Below, one piece after another: positions 1-6,560 of a stretch of DNA of 17,273 nucleotides (the first letter of the stretch is position 1; each line of letters begins with the position of its first letter). The translations under genes were made by a program, and so were the position numbers. Source of the stretch: an uncultured Candidatus Saccharibacteria bacterium (GTDB lineage Bacteria > Patescibacteriota > Saccharimonadia > Saccharimonadales > Saccharimonadaceae); the NCBI GenBank assembly GCA_947427985.1, contig CANEKB010000014.1, positions 1 to 17,273 on the forward strand, read 5' to 3'. Under the pieces are notes generated by a model. The model saw only the letters and a program-made list of their open reading frames with translations, did not search any database and was not told the DNA's origin.

Positions 1-1123
1 CAGCTTCCTTAGCCTCAACTACGAGACCAGCTTGTAGTTCGCCCTTGACCGAGACAGAACCATCAGCAGATTCGATAGTAGTGGTGGTAGTGTCGTCTGG
101 AGCAACGTAGCCGACGAGAGTCTGTGCAATCTCAGCAGCAGTCTTGTCTGGAGTAGGAACAGCAACCTTAAGAGCCTTAGCGATATCAAGAATAAGTTTG
201 TAATTATTTTCAGTAGCAAAGTCAGTTTTACCACTATCCGCAGCTTCTACCGCAACTTTCACGCTATTTGAAGCACCAACCCACATATCATAGTTAGGGT
301 TCAGATTAGTTGAAGTTTCAGTAAGAGTAACGAGGCTAGCAATTGTTGGGTTGGTAGTAGCCAACGCGCCTGCAAGAGCGGTACGACCAGCAGGAGTCAT
401 GACATCATTTGCCTTAAGGGCATTGCTTAAACCAGTAAAGTATGTATCATAGTTAGTTTCAGCTTCTTCAGCGGCTGCGACAGCTTCAATGACTGCTTCA
501 TATTTATCGTAGTTAGCAATTTTAGTAGTGTCAAAGTTATCTACAGTGACATTCGCATCACGATCAACATTTTGGTTGTAGGCTTCGTTATAGGCGGCAA
601 TTGCCTTGCGAAGATTGATATCATTCTTATCTTCGATAGCATTATAAATGTTCTCGTAGATTGCGTAGTTGTTGGCTGTTTTTGCGGCAACAATGGCATT
701 ATTAATTACTTCAACATACGTGAAAGTCTTGTTCCCATCCACATATAGCTTGCTAGTGTCAATAGCACTACCCTTACTATTCTTAATAGCAGAGTCACTG
801 ACAGCAGTCACGATGTCATCCACTACGTCGAGAGTAGTAACGTCACCATTAACAGTAGTAACCAAGTCATACTTAGTTAAACCACTAGTAACAGGGCCGA
901 TTTTTTCCAACAAGTTGCTCAAAGTGAGCAAATTGCTATAGGTAGGATAAGTAGCCTTAACAGCAGCAACCGCAGCAGCAACTTCAGCTTCGGTCGCAGA
1001 ACCTTTGACATTCTTTTCAATGTCCTCGACGGTGAAAGCGTTCACGTTTGCAACTGGAGCGACAACGGTCAACCCGAGTGCAAATGCTAAAGCGATAGCG
1101 CTCAAAACTTGAGCCTTTTTCAT
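1..1123 (-). CDS. Secreted Ala/Thr/Val-rich surface protein, partial (C-terminus beyond window)
   Basis: The reading frame is open from the ATG at 1121-1123 to the left edge, giving about 374 residues with no stop. Residues 1-29 form a classical Sec signal peptide: MKK, a hydrophobic core, and a V-N-A cleavage site just before FTVED. The mature part is rich in Ala, Thr, Val, Asn and Tyr, acidic, and has no cysteine in what I translated; helical alanine-rich stretches alternate with Thr/Asp-rich ones. I recognise no catalytic motif. It is probably an exported surface or cell-wall-associated protein, as is common in Saccharibacteria, but a named family cannot be given and any C-terminal anchor lies outside the window. 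The start is supported by a GAGGAG ribosome site at 1131-1136 and a near-consensus promoter just upstream. It is probably monocistronic, since a terminator separates it from ftsH upstream. Confidence 0.8.
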   Translation of the reverse strand, partial: MKKAQVLSAIALAFALGLTVVAPVANVNAFTVEDIEKNVKGSATEAEVAAAVAAVKATYPTYSNLLTLSNLLEKIGPVTSGLTKYDLVTTVNGDVTTLDVVDDIVTAVSDSAIKNSKGSAIDTSKLYVDGNKTFTYVEVINNAIVAAKTANNYAIYENIYNAIEDKNDINLRKAIAAYNEAYNQNVDRDANVTVDNFDTTKIANYDKYEAVIEAVAAAEEAETNYDTYFTGLSNALKANDVMTPAGRTALAGALATTNPTIASLVTLTETSTNLNPNYDMWVGASNSVKVAVEAADSGKTDFATENNYKLILDIAKALKVAVPTPDKTAAEIAQTLVGYVAPDDTTTTTIESADGSVSVKGELQAGLVVEAKEA

Positions 1124-1161
1124 TTGATATCTCCTCAATATTTAATTTATATCTAATTTCC

Positions 1162-1190
1162 ATTTTACGCAATAAAAAAAAAAATGTCAA
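1162..1190 (-). promoter_or_regulatory. Sigma70-type promoter of the secreted protein gene
   Basis: On the minus strand, TTGACA (1185-1190) and TAAAAT (1162-1167) are separated by exactly 17 bp, most of it a run of T. The predicted start site near 1155 gives a leader of about 30 nt containing the GAGGAG site. The near-consensus elements suggest strong expression. Confidence 0.8.
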
Positions 1191-1473
1191 GCATTTTGTT
1201 GCAAAATTGTGGGTATTTGGGCTAAAATGGGTAGTTTTTCGCCATTTTTCAGGTTTTATTACTATATTTGGCTTATTTTTGGCGGGCAAATTTCGTAAAA
1301 AGTAGGGATTTTTCGCCAAAAATTGGCCATTTTGCTATCAATTGGCTCTTGGTTGACAGTAGGGCCAGAAATATAAAAATCGAACAGCTGTACGATTTTT
1401 GCGAAGAGTTAACAGGGGTGGACTCAATCGAAATTCGATCAGCTGTACGATTTTCTAGTTTTGACGATTATTT
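1191..1473. other. AT-rich intergenic spacer with palindromes, no gene seen
   Basis: The spacer between ftsH and the secreted protein gene holds no convincing coding sequence on either strand. It contains a pair of related palindromes (1375-1400 and about 1433-1452) and a short hairpin at 1315-1327 (GCCAA-AAA-TTGGC) resembling the ftsH terminator sequence. It could hold binding sites or extra terminators. Confidence 0.5.
1375..1400. repeat. Near-perfect 26-bp palindrome, with a second imperfect copy 55 bp away
   Basis: Arms AAAAATCG and CGATTTTT flank an inner self-complementary ACAGCTGT, with one mismatched A-A pair. A related copy with the same CAGCTGTACGATTTT right half is centred 55 bp downstream (about 1433-1452). 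T-runs on both strands would fit a bidirectional terminator; the paired, helically phased copies would equally fit an operator for a dimeric regulator. The two readings cannot be separated from sequence. Confidence 0.55.
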
Positions 1474-1496
1474 AAAAATTGCCAAAAATGGCCAAT
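1474..1496 (-). terminator. Likely intrinsic terminator of ftsH
   Basis: On the minus strand, just after the ftsH stop, an ATTG-CCA / TGG-CAAT stem with one bulged G and a TTTT loop is followed by a run of T. The stem is short, so strength is uncertain. Confidence 0.55.
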
Positions 1497-1504
1497 ACGG
1501 GGCT

Positions 1505-3406
1505 TTAGTGCAGCTTTGCAGCAGCAGGGAGCTTAGCATCCTTCAGGAGAGGCTTCAGCTCTTCTTCCTCAAGAGTCTCGTGTTCAAGCAAAGCTTCGGC
1601 AAGGCGATTCAAAGTCGGAATATTCGCCTTTAGGACCGCTTCGGCACGTTTCGCAGCTTCGTCGGAAAGCAGCTTAACTTCTTGATCGATTAGTTCAGCG
1701 GTCTTTTCGGAATATGGTTTGCTAGTAGTAATAGTATAGTAGCCGGTACTCTGGTCTGGGAAAACTAGGTTGCGCGTTTGCGAACCCATACCCTCTTCGA
1801 CGACCATTTCTTTACTGAGTTCAGCAACGTTCTTAAGATCGGACGAAGCTCCGGTCGTGACAGCATCGGTACCGAAGATAAGTTTCTCAGCAATCCGGCC
1901 ACCCATAGCACGGGCAAGGATATCTTTCAGCTCGTAGATACTCTTATAGCTACGATCTTCCGGCGGGAGGAACCAAGTTACGCCGCCAGTACGCCCACGC
2001 GGGATAATTGTCACCTTGTGGACTGGGTCGGAATCTGGCAAGACATGACCGACAACGGCATGACCAGCTTCATGGAAGGCGGTGAGTCGGCGCTCCTGAT
2101 CGTTCATGACTTTACTCTTGCGCTCTGGACCAATTGCCACACGTTCGAAAGCTTCGGTGAGGTCAGCGTTAGTGATTTCCTTATGACCCTCGCGAGCGGC
2201 AGTAATAGCGGCTTCGTTTGCAATATTCGCAAGATCAGCACCAGAACTACCAGCAGTCTTCGCCGCCAACGAATCAAGATCGACGTTCTTGGCTTTCGGC
2301 TTATTCTTGAAGTGAACATTGAGAATTTCGAGGCGATCTTTACGTTCTGGCAAAGTAACGTTTACGTGGCGATCAAAACGACCCGGACGGAGCAAAGCCT
2401 TATCTAGCATATCGACACGGTTGGTTGCGGCAATGACAATTACGCCAGAATCATTATCAAAGCCGTCCATTTCGACAAGGATTTGGTTCAGAGTCTGCTC
2501 ATCTTCACGGCCAGCGCCACCTCGAGCATCACGTTTGTGTGCCACGGCGTCGATCTCATCAATAAAGATAATCGAAGGCGCATTCTTTTTTGCCTTGGCA
2601 AAAAGATCACGCACGCGCGATGCACCAACACCAACGAACATTTCTGCAAATTCCGAACCAGAAATACTAAAGAACGGTACTGAGGCTTCGCCCGCGACGG
2701 CGCGTGCCATCAAAGTTTTACCCGTGCCTGGCTCGCCTGCTAGCAAAACACCACGAGGGATTTTCGCACCGAGCTTCTCATATTTTTTAGGTTCTTTCAG
2801 GAAATCCACTACTTCAGCAAGGTCTTGCTTTGCGGCTTCGTTCCCTGCTACATCAGTGAAAAGGACTTTCTTTTTGTCTGGGCCGTAGAGTTTTGCTTTA
2901 GCTTTGCCGAAGCCCATCGACTGATTGTTCATCGACTGCGCTTGACGCATCATGGAATTAAAGAAAATAATGATAACGATAACCGGCACAACAATGATCG
3001 CGATGTTCAGAGCGTAATCCCAGAAGCTTGAAACTTCTTGGTATTCAATAGTGGGGTATTTCTTTTGACATTCGGTCAGCTCGTCGCCATTTAAGTTCGC
3101 ACACTGATCAATTAAGCCCTGCTCATAGAGGGTACCCGACGGGTCTTTACGCGAAACTTGCGAGACACGATCTTCACCCTTTAAGGTAATTCTAAGATCG
3201 TTGCCCAGAACAGTAATCTTTGCAATGTTGCCGTTTTCGTCATTTGCTCTAGCGATAACGTCCGAGAGCGGGACTTCGTCGATTGTTGTTTGCGGTGAAA
3301 CTAAAGTCGCAATCAAACCACCAAAGATAAATAGCAAAAAGATAAAGGCTATCCAACGAAAGAGATTGCTGCTCTTGGGTTGTGGTTTTTTTGCGGTTTG
3401 TGGCAC
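1505..3406 (-). CDS. ftsH: ATP-dependent zinc metalloprotease FtsH
   Basis: A 633-residue membrane-anchored AAA+ protease that unfolds and degrades damaged or regulatory membrane and cytosolic proteins as a hexamer. It has a first membrane segment at about 17-36, an extracytoplasmic region to about 125, and a second membrane segment at about 130-151. The AAA module shows Walker A GEPGTGKT (224-231), Walker B IIFIDE (279-284) and the second region of homology with both arginine fingers (about 327-346). The zinc site is HEAGH (445-449), with the third ligand probably Asp523 in the SSDLKN segment. Length matches the family. The start is a GTG, chosen because AAGGAGG lies at 3411-3417, four bases upstream, and because the first membrane segment follows directly. 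No partner gene is adjacent. All catalytic residues are present, so it should be active. Confidence 0.97.
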   Translation of the reverse strand: MPQTAKKPQPKSSNLFRWIAFIFLLFIFGGLIATLVSPQTTIDEVPLSDVIARANDENGNIAKITVLGNDLRITLKGEDRVSQVSRKDPSGTLYEQGLIDQCANLNGDELTECQKKYPTIEYQEVSSFWDYALNIAIIVVPVIVIIIFFNSMMRQAQSMNNQSMGFGKAKAKLYGPDKKKVLFTDVAGNEAAKQDLAEVVDFLKEPKKYEKLGAKIPRGVLLAGEPGTGKTLMARAVAGEASVPFFSISGSEFAEMFVGVGASRVRDLFAKAKKNAPSIIFIDEIDAVAHKRDARGGAGREDEQTLNQILVEMDGFDNDSGVIVIAATNRVDMLDKALLRPGRFDRHVNVTLPERKDRLEILNVHFKNKPKAKNVDLDSLAAKTAGSSGADLANIANEAAITAAREGHKEITNADLTEAFERVAIGPERKSKVMNDQERRLTAFHEAGHAVVGHVLPDSDPVHKVTIIPRGRTGGVTWFLPPEDRSYKSIYELKDILARAMGGRIAEKLIFGTDAVTTGASSDLKNVAELSKEMVVEEGMGSQTRNLVFPDQSTGYYTITTSKPYSEKTAELIDQEVKLLSDEAAKRAEAVLKANIPTLNRLAEALLEHETLEEEELKPLLKDAKLPAAAKLH

Positions 3407-3472
3407 GGGACCTCCTTAAATTACGTTGTGCTAAGTATATAATATCGAATTAAGCTTGAAAAATACTAAAAA

Positions 3473-3548
3473 TGGTCTGGGTGATCGGATTTGAACCGAC
3501 GACCTCGCAGTCCCGAACCGCGCGCGCTACCAGCTGCGCCACACCCAG
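3473..3548 (-). tRNA. tRNA-Pro (anticodon CGG)
   Basis: A full cloverleaf can be drawn on the minus strand: acceptor CTGGGTG/CACCCAG, D stem GCGC/GCGC, anticodon stem CGCGG/CTGCG with loop TTCGGGA, variable AGGTC, T stem GTCGG/CCGAT with loop TTCAAAT, discriminator A and encoded CCA. The anticodon CGG reads CCG. A run of five T directly follows the CCA and may end transcription. A TAAAAT -10 candidate lies at 3560-3565. Confidence 0.95.
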
Positions 3549-3637
3549 ATATACCTCTTATTTTAGCACGTTTTTAGGAAAACTGGGAAGATTTTTGCGG
3601 TAAACTTGTGTTTTTGGCAAAATTAGCATAAATAGTA

Positions 3638-3666
3638 TTGACTTTTTGTATGATGTGTGCTACAAT
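3638..3666 (+). promoter_or_regulatory. Promoter of the large RNA
   Basis: TTGACT (3638-3643) and TACAAT (3661-3666) are spaced by 17 bp, with a TGC extended -10 motif (3658-3660). The predicted start is near 3671-3675. The same arrangement, with matching flanking bases, recurs at 14433-14461 before a surface protein gene. Confidence 0.82.
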
Positions 3667-3749
3667 GAAGAGGTAGGGTGATACGTATCCCTATGGCAAC
3701 TTTCGTAATTGGAAATAATATAGTGTTCCTACAATCTTCCTACAGATCT

Positions 3750-3797
3750 CGTAGGTAGCGTCAAGCTTGTCAGGCGATAGGTTTGCCGCTACCTACG
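3750..3797 (+). repeat. Long hairpin in the 5' domain of the large RNA
   Basis: CGTAGGTAGCG (3750-3760) is exactly complementary to CGCTACCTACG (3787-3797). The 26-nt loop carries a self-complementary CAAGCTTG and a short GGC/GCC pairing. With no T-run after it, it is structural rather than a terminator. Confidence 0.75.
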
Positions 3798-3840
3798 GGC
3801 AGCGATCATTCGATCATCTTCAGAAAAGAGGTGAAAGACG

Positions 3841-3900
3841 ATGTTGAGATGTTCTATTCGGGCCAATTATTCTACTATGTCTTTGTGTTCGCTCTGGTGA
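3841..3900 (+). CDS. Micro-ORF of 19 codons inside the large RNA
   Basis: An ATG at 3841 is preceded by AGAGGTG with about seven bases of spacing, and the frame runs 19 codons to TGA: MLRCSIRANYSTMSLCSLW. The peptide is short and contains two Cys and several Ser. The good ribosome site is the only argument that it is translated; no family can be assigned. It could be a leader peptide, a small protein encoded by a dual-function RNA, or chance. Confidence 0.35.
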   Translation: MLRCSIRANYSTMSLCSLW

Positions 3901-4042
3901 GACGTGGGCGCCGCGGTTAGCATGCTTAATGCGTAACCGCTATGGCAACTACTGATCTAAGGGGTGATATGATGCGGACGAGAATACGAAGCCCTACCTG
4001 AGCTTCTACAACAAAGAACAAACTCATGAAGAAGGAGTCAAC

Positions 4043-4078
4043 ATGAACACCGAAAAGCTGGACTTTCGATTAGTTTAG
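4043..4078 (+). CDS. Micro-ORF of 11 codons inside the large RNA, followed by a hairpin
   Basis: MNTEKLDFRLV is encoded from an ATG with an ideal AAGGAG site six bases upstream and ends in TAG. One base after the stop begins a perfect 9-bp hairpin (4080-4088/4100-4108). A short well-initiated ORF abutting a stable stem resembles translation-dependent leader regulation, but no downstream structural gene is present before the terminator at 4501. Whether it is translated is unknown. Confidence 0.4.
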   Translation: MNTEKLDFRLV

Positions 4079-4079
4079 C

Positions 4080-4108
4080 CTTGGGTTGAGGCGATAAACC
4101 AACCCAAG
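4080..4108 (+). repeat. 9-bp perfect hairpin between the micro-ORF and the GC-rich domain
   Basis: CTTGGGTTG pairs exactly with CAACCCAAG around an 11-nt loop. There is no T-run, so it is not an intrinsic terminator by itself. It separates the AT-normal 5' half of the large RNA from the GC-rich 3' half. Confidence 0.75.
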
Positions 4109-4500
4109 AATTTGATGAGAGGAGGAGGCAGCCCAGTGACGTCATCCAACGTCGAGCTCATGGGCGGTGGCGAGAGCTTTTTGCAACGCTACCTTTGCCC
4201 GCGGGGCCGAATTGGCGACATAACGTCACCCCTGGCCAGTGCGCCCATTCGGCGCGGAAAACTGCGCCGGGGCCAGCCGCGTTGGCACCCACGATTACGC
4301 CAGCGGCGGGGGGAATACTAGAGACATAACCGGTGCGAGGCCTGGCCGCAGGGCGGCCACGAGGCAAAATAGGTCGGCAGAAGGCGTGCTTGGTTAGGGC
4401 TTTGACCTAACCTGGCGAAACCCTTTAGCTATTCGGGCGATAGCCCAGCGTGAGACCTTATCGTTCCTGTTATTGTTCTTGTTTCCGATTACACCCGCCA

Positions 4501-4531
4501 GCCCCGGTCTTTAAACCGGGGCATTTCTTTT
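4501..4531 (+). terminator. Intrinsic terminator of the large RNA
   Basis: GCCCCGGT (4501-4508) and ACCGGGGC (4515-4522) form an 8-bp GC-rich stem with a CTTTAA loop, followed by ATTTCTTTT. The tail is very like that of the terminator at 15758-15788. Confidence 0.88.
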
Positions 4532-4591
4532 GGAGATTTTTACCATGGAATATAGCCAACAACTAGTTTTTTAGACTTTGGTGAATTAGGG

Positions 4592-4621
4592 CTGGAAATT
4601 TAGGAGTTTTTGTGATAGAAT
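4592..4621 (+). promoter_or_regulatory. Probable promoter of tRNA-Pro(TGG)
   Basis: TAGAAT (4616-4621) is preceded by TGA, an extended -10, and by a weak -35 CTGGAA at 4592-4597. It lies nine bases before the tRNA, as expected for a short 5' leader. Confidence 0.55.
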
Positions 4622-4629
4622 ACGGTTAT

Positions 4630-4705
4630 CGGGGCGTAGCACAGTTGGTAGCGCGCAGCGTTTGGGACGCTGAGGTCGCAGGTTCAAGTCCTGTCGCCCC
4701 GACCA
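4630..4705 (+). tRNA. tRNA-Pro (anticodon TGG)
   Basis: The complete cloverleaf has acceptor CGGGGCG/CGCCCCG, D stem GCGC-like with loop containing TTGGTA, anticodon stem CAGCG/CGCTG with loop TTTGGGA, variable AGGTC, T stem GCAGG/CCTGT with loop TTCAAGT, discriminator A and encoded CCA. The anticodon TGG reads CCA and, by wobble, other proline codons. Confidence 0.96.
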
Positions 4706-4725
4706 CAATTTATATAAATGCGATT

Positions 4726-4884
4726 TTAGCGAGTTCGATCCCTGTAAAATGGGCGATTTTTTGTTAATGCCCCAGATAAGGCATTTTTCATAAGTTCTTG
4801 CTCAATTTGTTTTTTGCCCTCATCTATAACTTGTACCCACTTGTATGGTTCTGCCTCTATAAGTTTGGCTGCTAAAGTCTTATG
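4726..4884 (-). pseudogene. Decayed or truncated coding remnant, unidentified
   Basis: A 52-codon open stretch on the minus strand reads like real protein, with segments such as KTLAAKLIEAEPYKW and QVIDEGKKQIEQELMKNA, but it is preceded in frame by a TGA (4885-4887) and has no start codon with a ribosome site. It ends just after a tRNA T-loop-like string (GTTCGATCC). It may be the C-terminus of a gene lost by rearrangement beside tRNA-Pro(TGG). I do not recognise the family, and chance coding resemblance remains possible. Otherwise the 4706-4922 interval appears empty. Confidence 0.3.
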
Positions 4885-4922
4885 TCATTTAGGACAAGGG
4901 TATTAACCAAGATCCCAATAGA

Positions 4923-6146
4923 TTATTTTGCATGCCAAATTTGAAAGCTATCGCCTTCCACCCGAATTAGTTGATTGTCATTCAGACAGATAATTGGCTG
5001 TGAAATACCGTAAAACTCATTTGGAGTTTCGCGGAGAAATCTGGAAAATTTCTCACGTTTTTCGCCATAGCGATTCCAGTGCGGTTTAATTAGAAAGTTT
5101 ACCAGCCCTAATCCTGTAAAATCTTTCATGCTCTCGGCTAACATCGGATCACCACTCATGTATTGTTGAGCACGAATATTTTTACTGCATACTATTGCAC
5201 CCGCGCTTTCGCCAATATAAGGCACGCCTTTTGCCAAAAGATTTTTAATAATCTTACCAAAGTTACAATTCTGAATTTGTTCTAAAAGGTAGAAGTTATT
5301 TCCTCCCTGTACAAAAACTACATCCTTATCATTCAGCTCCGCTGCTACTTCTAATTCAGTTTTTCCAGCGATATCGTAGTTGAAGACTTGCCAACCCCGT
5401 TCTTGAAGAATTTTTCTTCCGTCGTCAATCCACTTCTTTTTGTCGGATGGGTGTAAGTTCCCTGCCGTAGTAATATAGGAAAGCTGAATTTCTGTAATGG
5501 GCTTGCCTAATAATGTTTCGATATCGTCCATAATCAATTCCGATACGCCAGGCTCACGGAAACTAGAGGCCAGATAGAGGTTTTGTAGTGCATTATTTTT
5601 CAGAATGATAGCGAGTAGCTTTGGAAATTCTTTATATTTTGGCGAAGATCCAAGATTAAAATGACCTTGACCCTTAATAATAGCGAGCTTTCCGTCTAGA
5701 TTCTTGGCTAATTTCCGAGGTTCCTCTAGCGGTACATACGGATCGTTATCAGAGTGTAAAAAGATGAAATCGTCGCATTTTCGCTTTACATCATTGTAGT
5801 CCACCTTGATGTTGTGTAAATCTTTTAGCTTATCCCAGCCAAGATTAGTATAGAATCCGCTTACGAAAATTGCTTTCCTGATTTTTGCTTCAGCTGGTAG
5901 CTTTTGCAACAACATCGGAATAAGAGCCGCTCCAGCAGAGTGTCCAATAATAATCGTATCCTCATCAGGCTCAAAAGGCATATTCTGAATAACAAAGTCG
6001 CTCCATACTTCACCGTTCGGATAGGCTGCATTAGGTAAAGATGGCGCATAAACCGTAAATTTGTGTTTCTCTAATTGTTGTTTTAGCCATGGCAGCCAAT
6101 TGCTTTCATTGCTGCCATCTGTGCCGTGTAACAAAATTGCTTTCAT
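4923..6146 (-). CDS. Two-domain fusion: RBBP9/YdeN-type serine hydrolase plus S51 (PepE-like) peptidase
   Basis: The 407-residue protein joins two unrelated serine hydrolases. Residues 1-185 resemble the RBBP9/YdeN alpha/beta hydrolases: HGTDGS near the N-terminus, nucleophile motif GHSAG (Ser70), probable acid Asp135 in SDNDPYVP, and His162 in GQGHFN. Residues about 190-407 resemble dipeptidase E (family S51): LYLASSF start, VQGGNNF (279-285), nucleophile elbow GESAGA (Ser314) and PHWN with His356. S51 enzymes cleave peptides with N-terminal Asp; RBBP9-type substrates are poorly defined. There is no signal peptide, so it is cytosolic. Both active sites look intact and the frame is continuous across the junction. 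The ribosome site is weak (GGAA). A TATAAT lies at 6181-6186, giving about a 30-nt leader. Peptide scavenging is a reasonable inference for an organism that imports nutrients. Confidence 0.88.
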   Translation of the reverse strand: MKAILLHGTDGSNESNWLPWLKQQLEKHKFTVYAPSLPNAAYPNGEVWSDFVIQNMPFEPDEDTIIIGHSAGAALIPMLLQKLPAEAKIRKAIFVSGFYTNLGWDKLKDLHNIKVDYNDVKRKCDDFIFLHSDNDPYVPLEEPRKLAKNLDGKLAIIKGQGHFNLGSSPKYKEFPKLLAIILKNNALQNLYLASSFREPGVSELIMDDIETLLGKPITEIQLSYITTAGNLHPSDKKKWIDDGRKILQERGWQVFNYDIAGKTELEVAAELNDKDVVFVQGGNNFYLLEQIQNCNFGKIIKNLLAKGVPYIGESAGAIVCSKNIRAQQYMSGDPMLAESMKDFTGLGLVNFLIKPHWNRYGEKREKFSRFLRETPNEFYGISQPIICLNDNQLIRVEGDSFQIWHAK

Positions 6147-6180
6147 ATGAAACTTGTATTCCGCGTTAGCTATACATCTT

Positions 6181-6186
6181 ATTATA
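6181..6186 (-). promoter_or_regulatory. -10 element of the fusion hydrolase gene
   Basis: TATAAT on the minus strand, about 35 bp before the ATG. No convincing -35 is seen at 16-18 bp, so it is a moderate call. Confidence 0.5.
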
Positions 6187-6233
6187 CAACACTTTTCAAC
6201 AGTGCGCCGAGCCTTAGACTATGGGCTAAAAGT

Positions 6234-6326
6234 ATGCATAGGATACTATGTAAAGTGCAGGCTGATGGAGAAATTGTTGAACGTATATGGACTAGGACGT
6301 CGAGCAATTGCGAGGTAGAGTCTTAA
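6234..6326 (+). CDS. Short ORF in frame with, and directly before, the 77-residue gene
   Basis: A 30-codon ORF starts at ATG 6234 (MHRILCKVQ...) and ends with TAA at 6324-6326; the next gene starts at the very next base in the same frame. Its residues (for example GEIVERIWTR) look protein-like. Either the two pieces were once one gene now split by a nonsense codon, or this is a translated upstream ORF coupled to the next gene. No good ribosome site precedes it. No family is recognised. Confidence 0.3.
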   Translation: MHRILCKVQADGEIVERIWTRTSSNCEVES

Positions 6327-6560
6327 ATGACGTTAATAAACAAGGACTGGAAGCCTAACTTTTACAGATACGAAAAAGTACGTAGATGTGGTAGATATAA
6401 TATGATTATGGAAGCTAGCCAAGCGATAAAGGCTTGCGGCATTGCTAGCCGAGAGTATAGAGATATTATACTCAGCTATAATCATTATAAAAGGTACGTT
6501 GAAGCGGAATATGAGTCGGTTGATGAGTTTATGAAGAAGTACAAGAAATGCGATTATTAG
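6327..6560 (+). CDS. Small hypothetical protein of the accessory island
   Basis: A 77-residue basic, tyrosine-rich soluble protein with no membrane segment or signal peptide. The string DWKPNFYRYEKVRR followed by a predicted helical region (ASQAIKACG onward) looks like a small folded domain, but I do not recognise it. GAGG at 6311-6314 is somewhat far from the ATG; the in-frame ORF ending at 6326 could provide coupling. Its stop overlaps the start of the next gene by 13 bases, so the two are translated together. Low GC and lack of housekeeping features suggest an acquired gene. Confidence 0.6.
   Translation: MTLINKDWKPNFYRYEKVRRCGRYNMIMEASQAIKACGIASREYRDIILSYNHYKRYVEAEYESVDEFMKKYKKCDY

Larger units (their letters stand above)
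3673..4531 (+). ncRNA. Candidate large structured noncoding RNA (about 0.86 kb), family not identified
   Basis: A strong promoter and an intrinsic terminator bound 859 nt with no long plausible gene but dense base-pairing. The 5' end can pair over a long range (AGGTAGGG 3671-3678 with CCCTACCT 3992-3999), closing a domain that contains an 11-bp perfect stem (3750-3760/3787-3797) and a bulged 11-bp hairpin (3913-3923/3929-3940). A 9-bp perfect hairpin follows at 4080-4108. The 3' domain is GC-rich (two 60-base rows each count 40 G+C) with helices 4136-4142/4223-4229, 4232-4237/4271-4276, 4251-4255/4264-4268, 4343-4349/4353-4359, 4392-4398/4406-4412 and 4428-4432/4440-4444. I could not match it to tmRNA, RNase P, SRP, 6S or group I/II intron signatures. 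Size, ornate folding and tRNA neighbours recall classes such as GOLLD and ROOL, but that is analogy only. Two micro-ORFs with ribosome sites lie inside, so a dual-function RNA or an mRNA leader is also possible. Confidence 0.65.

Noticed and set aside
1268..1633. 121-codon plus-strand ORF across the spacer and the 3' end of ftsH
   Set aside because: Half lies antisense to ftsH and the rest is made of palindromes and low-complexity AT-rich DNA; no start signals.
1778..3419. Several plus-strand ORFs (up to 209 codons) opposite ftsH
   Set aside because: They are antisense to a complete, well-conserved ftsH and have no ribosome sites or recognisable domains.
4112..4367. 69-codon ORFs on both strands in the GC-rich part of the large RNA
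   Set aside because: GC-rich structured DNA lacks stops on both strands; the peptides are low-complexity and the helices explain the sequence better.
3660..4531. Identification of the large RNA as tmRNA, RNase P RNA, SRP RNA or a self-splicing intron
   Set aside because: No tRNA-like end pair with TTCAA loop, no GAGGAAAGTCC or ACAGAACCC-type P RNA blocks, no SRP loop, and no intron domain signature could be found on either strand.
4729..4745. tRNA T-arm-like string GCGAGTTCGATCCCTG after tRNA-Pro(TGG)
   Set aside because: The flanking bases do not pair as a T stem and no other tRNA part is present, so it is not called as a tRNA fragment or attachment site.
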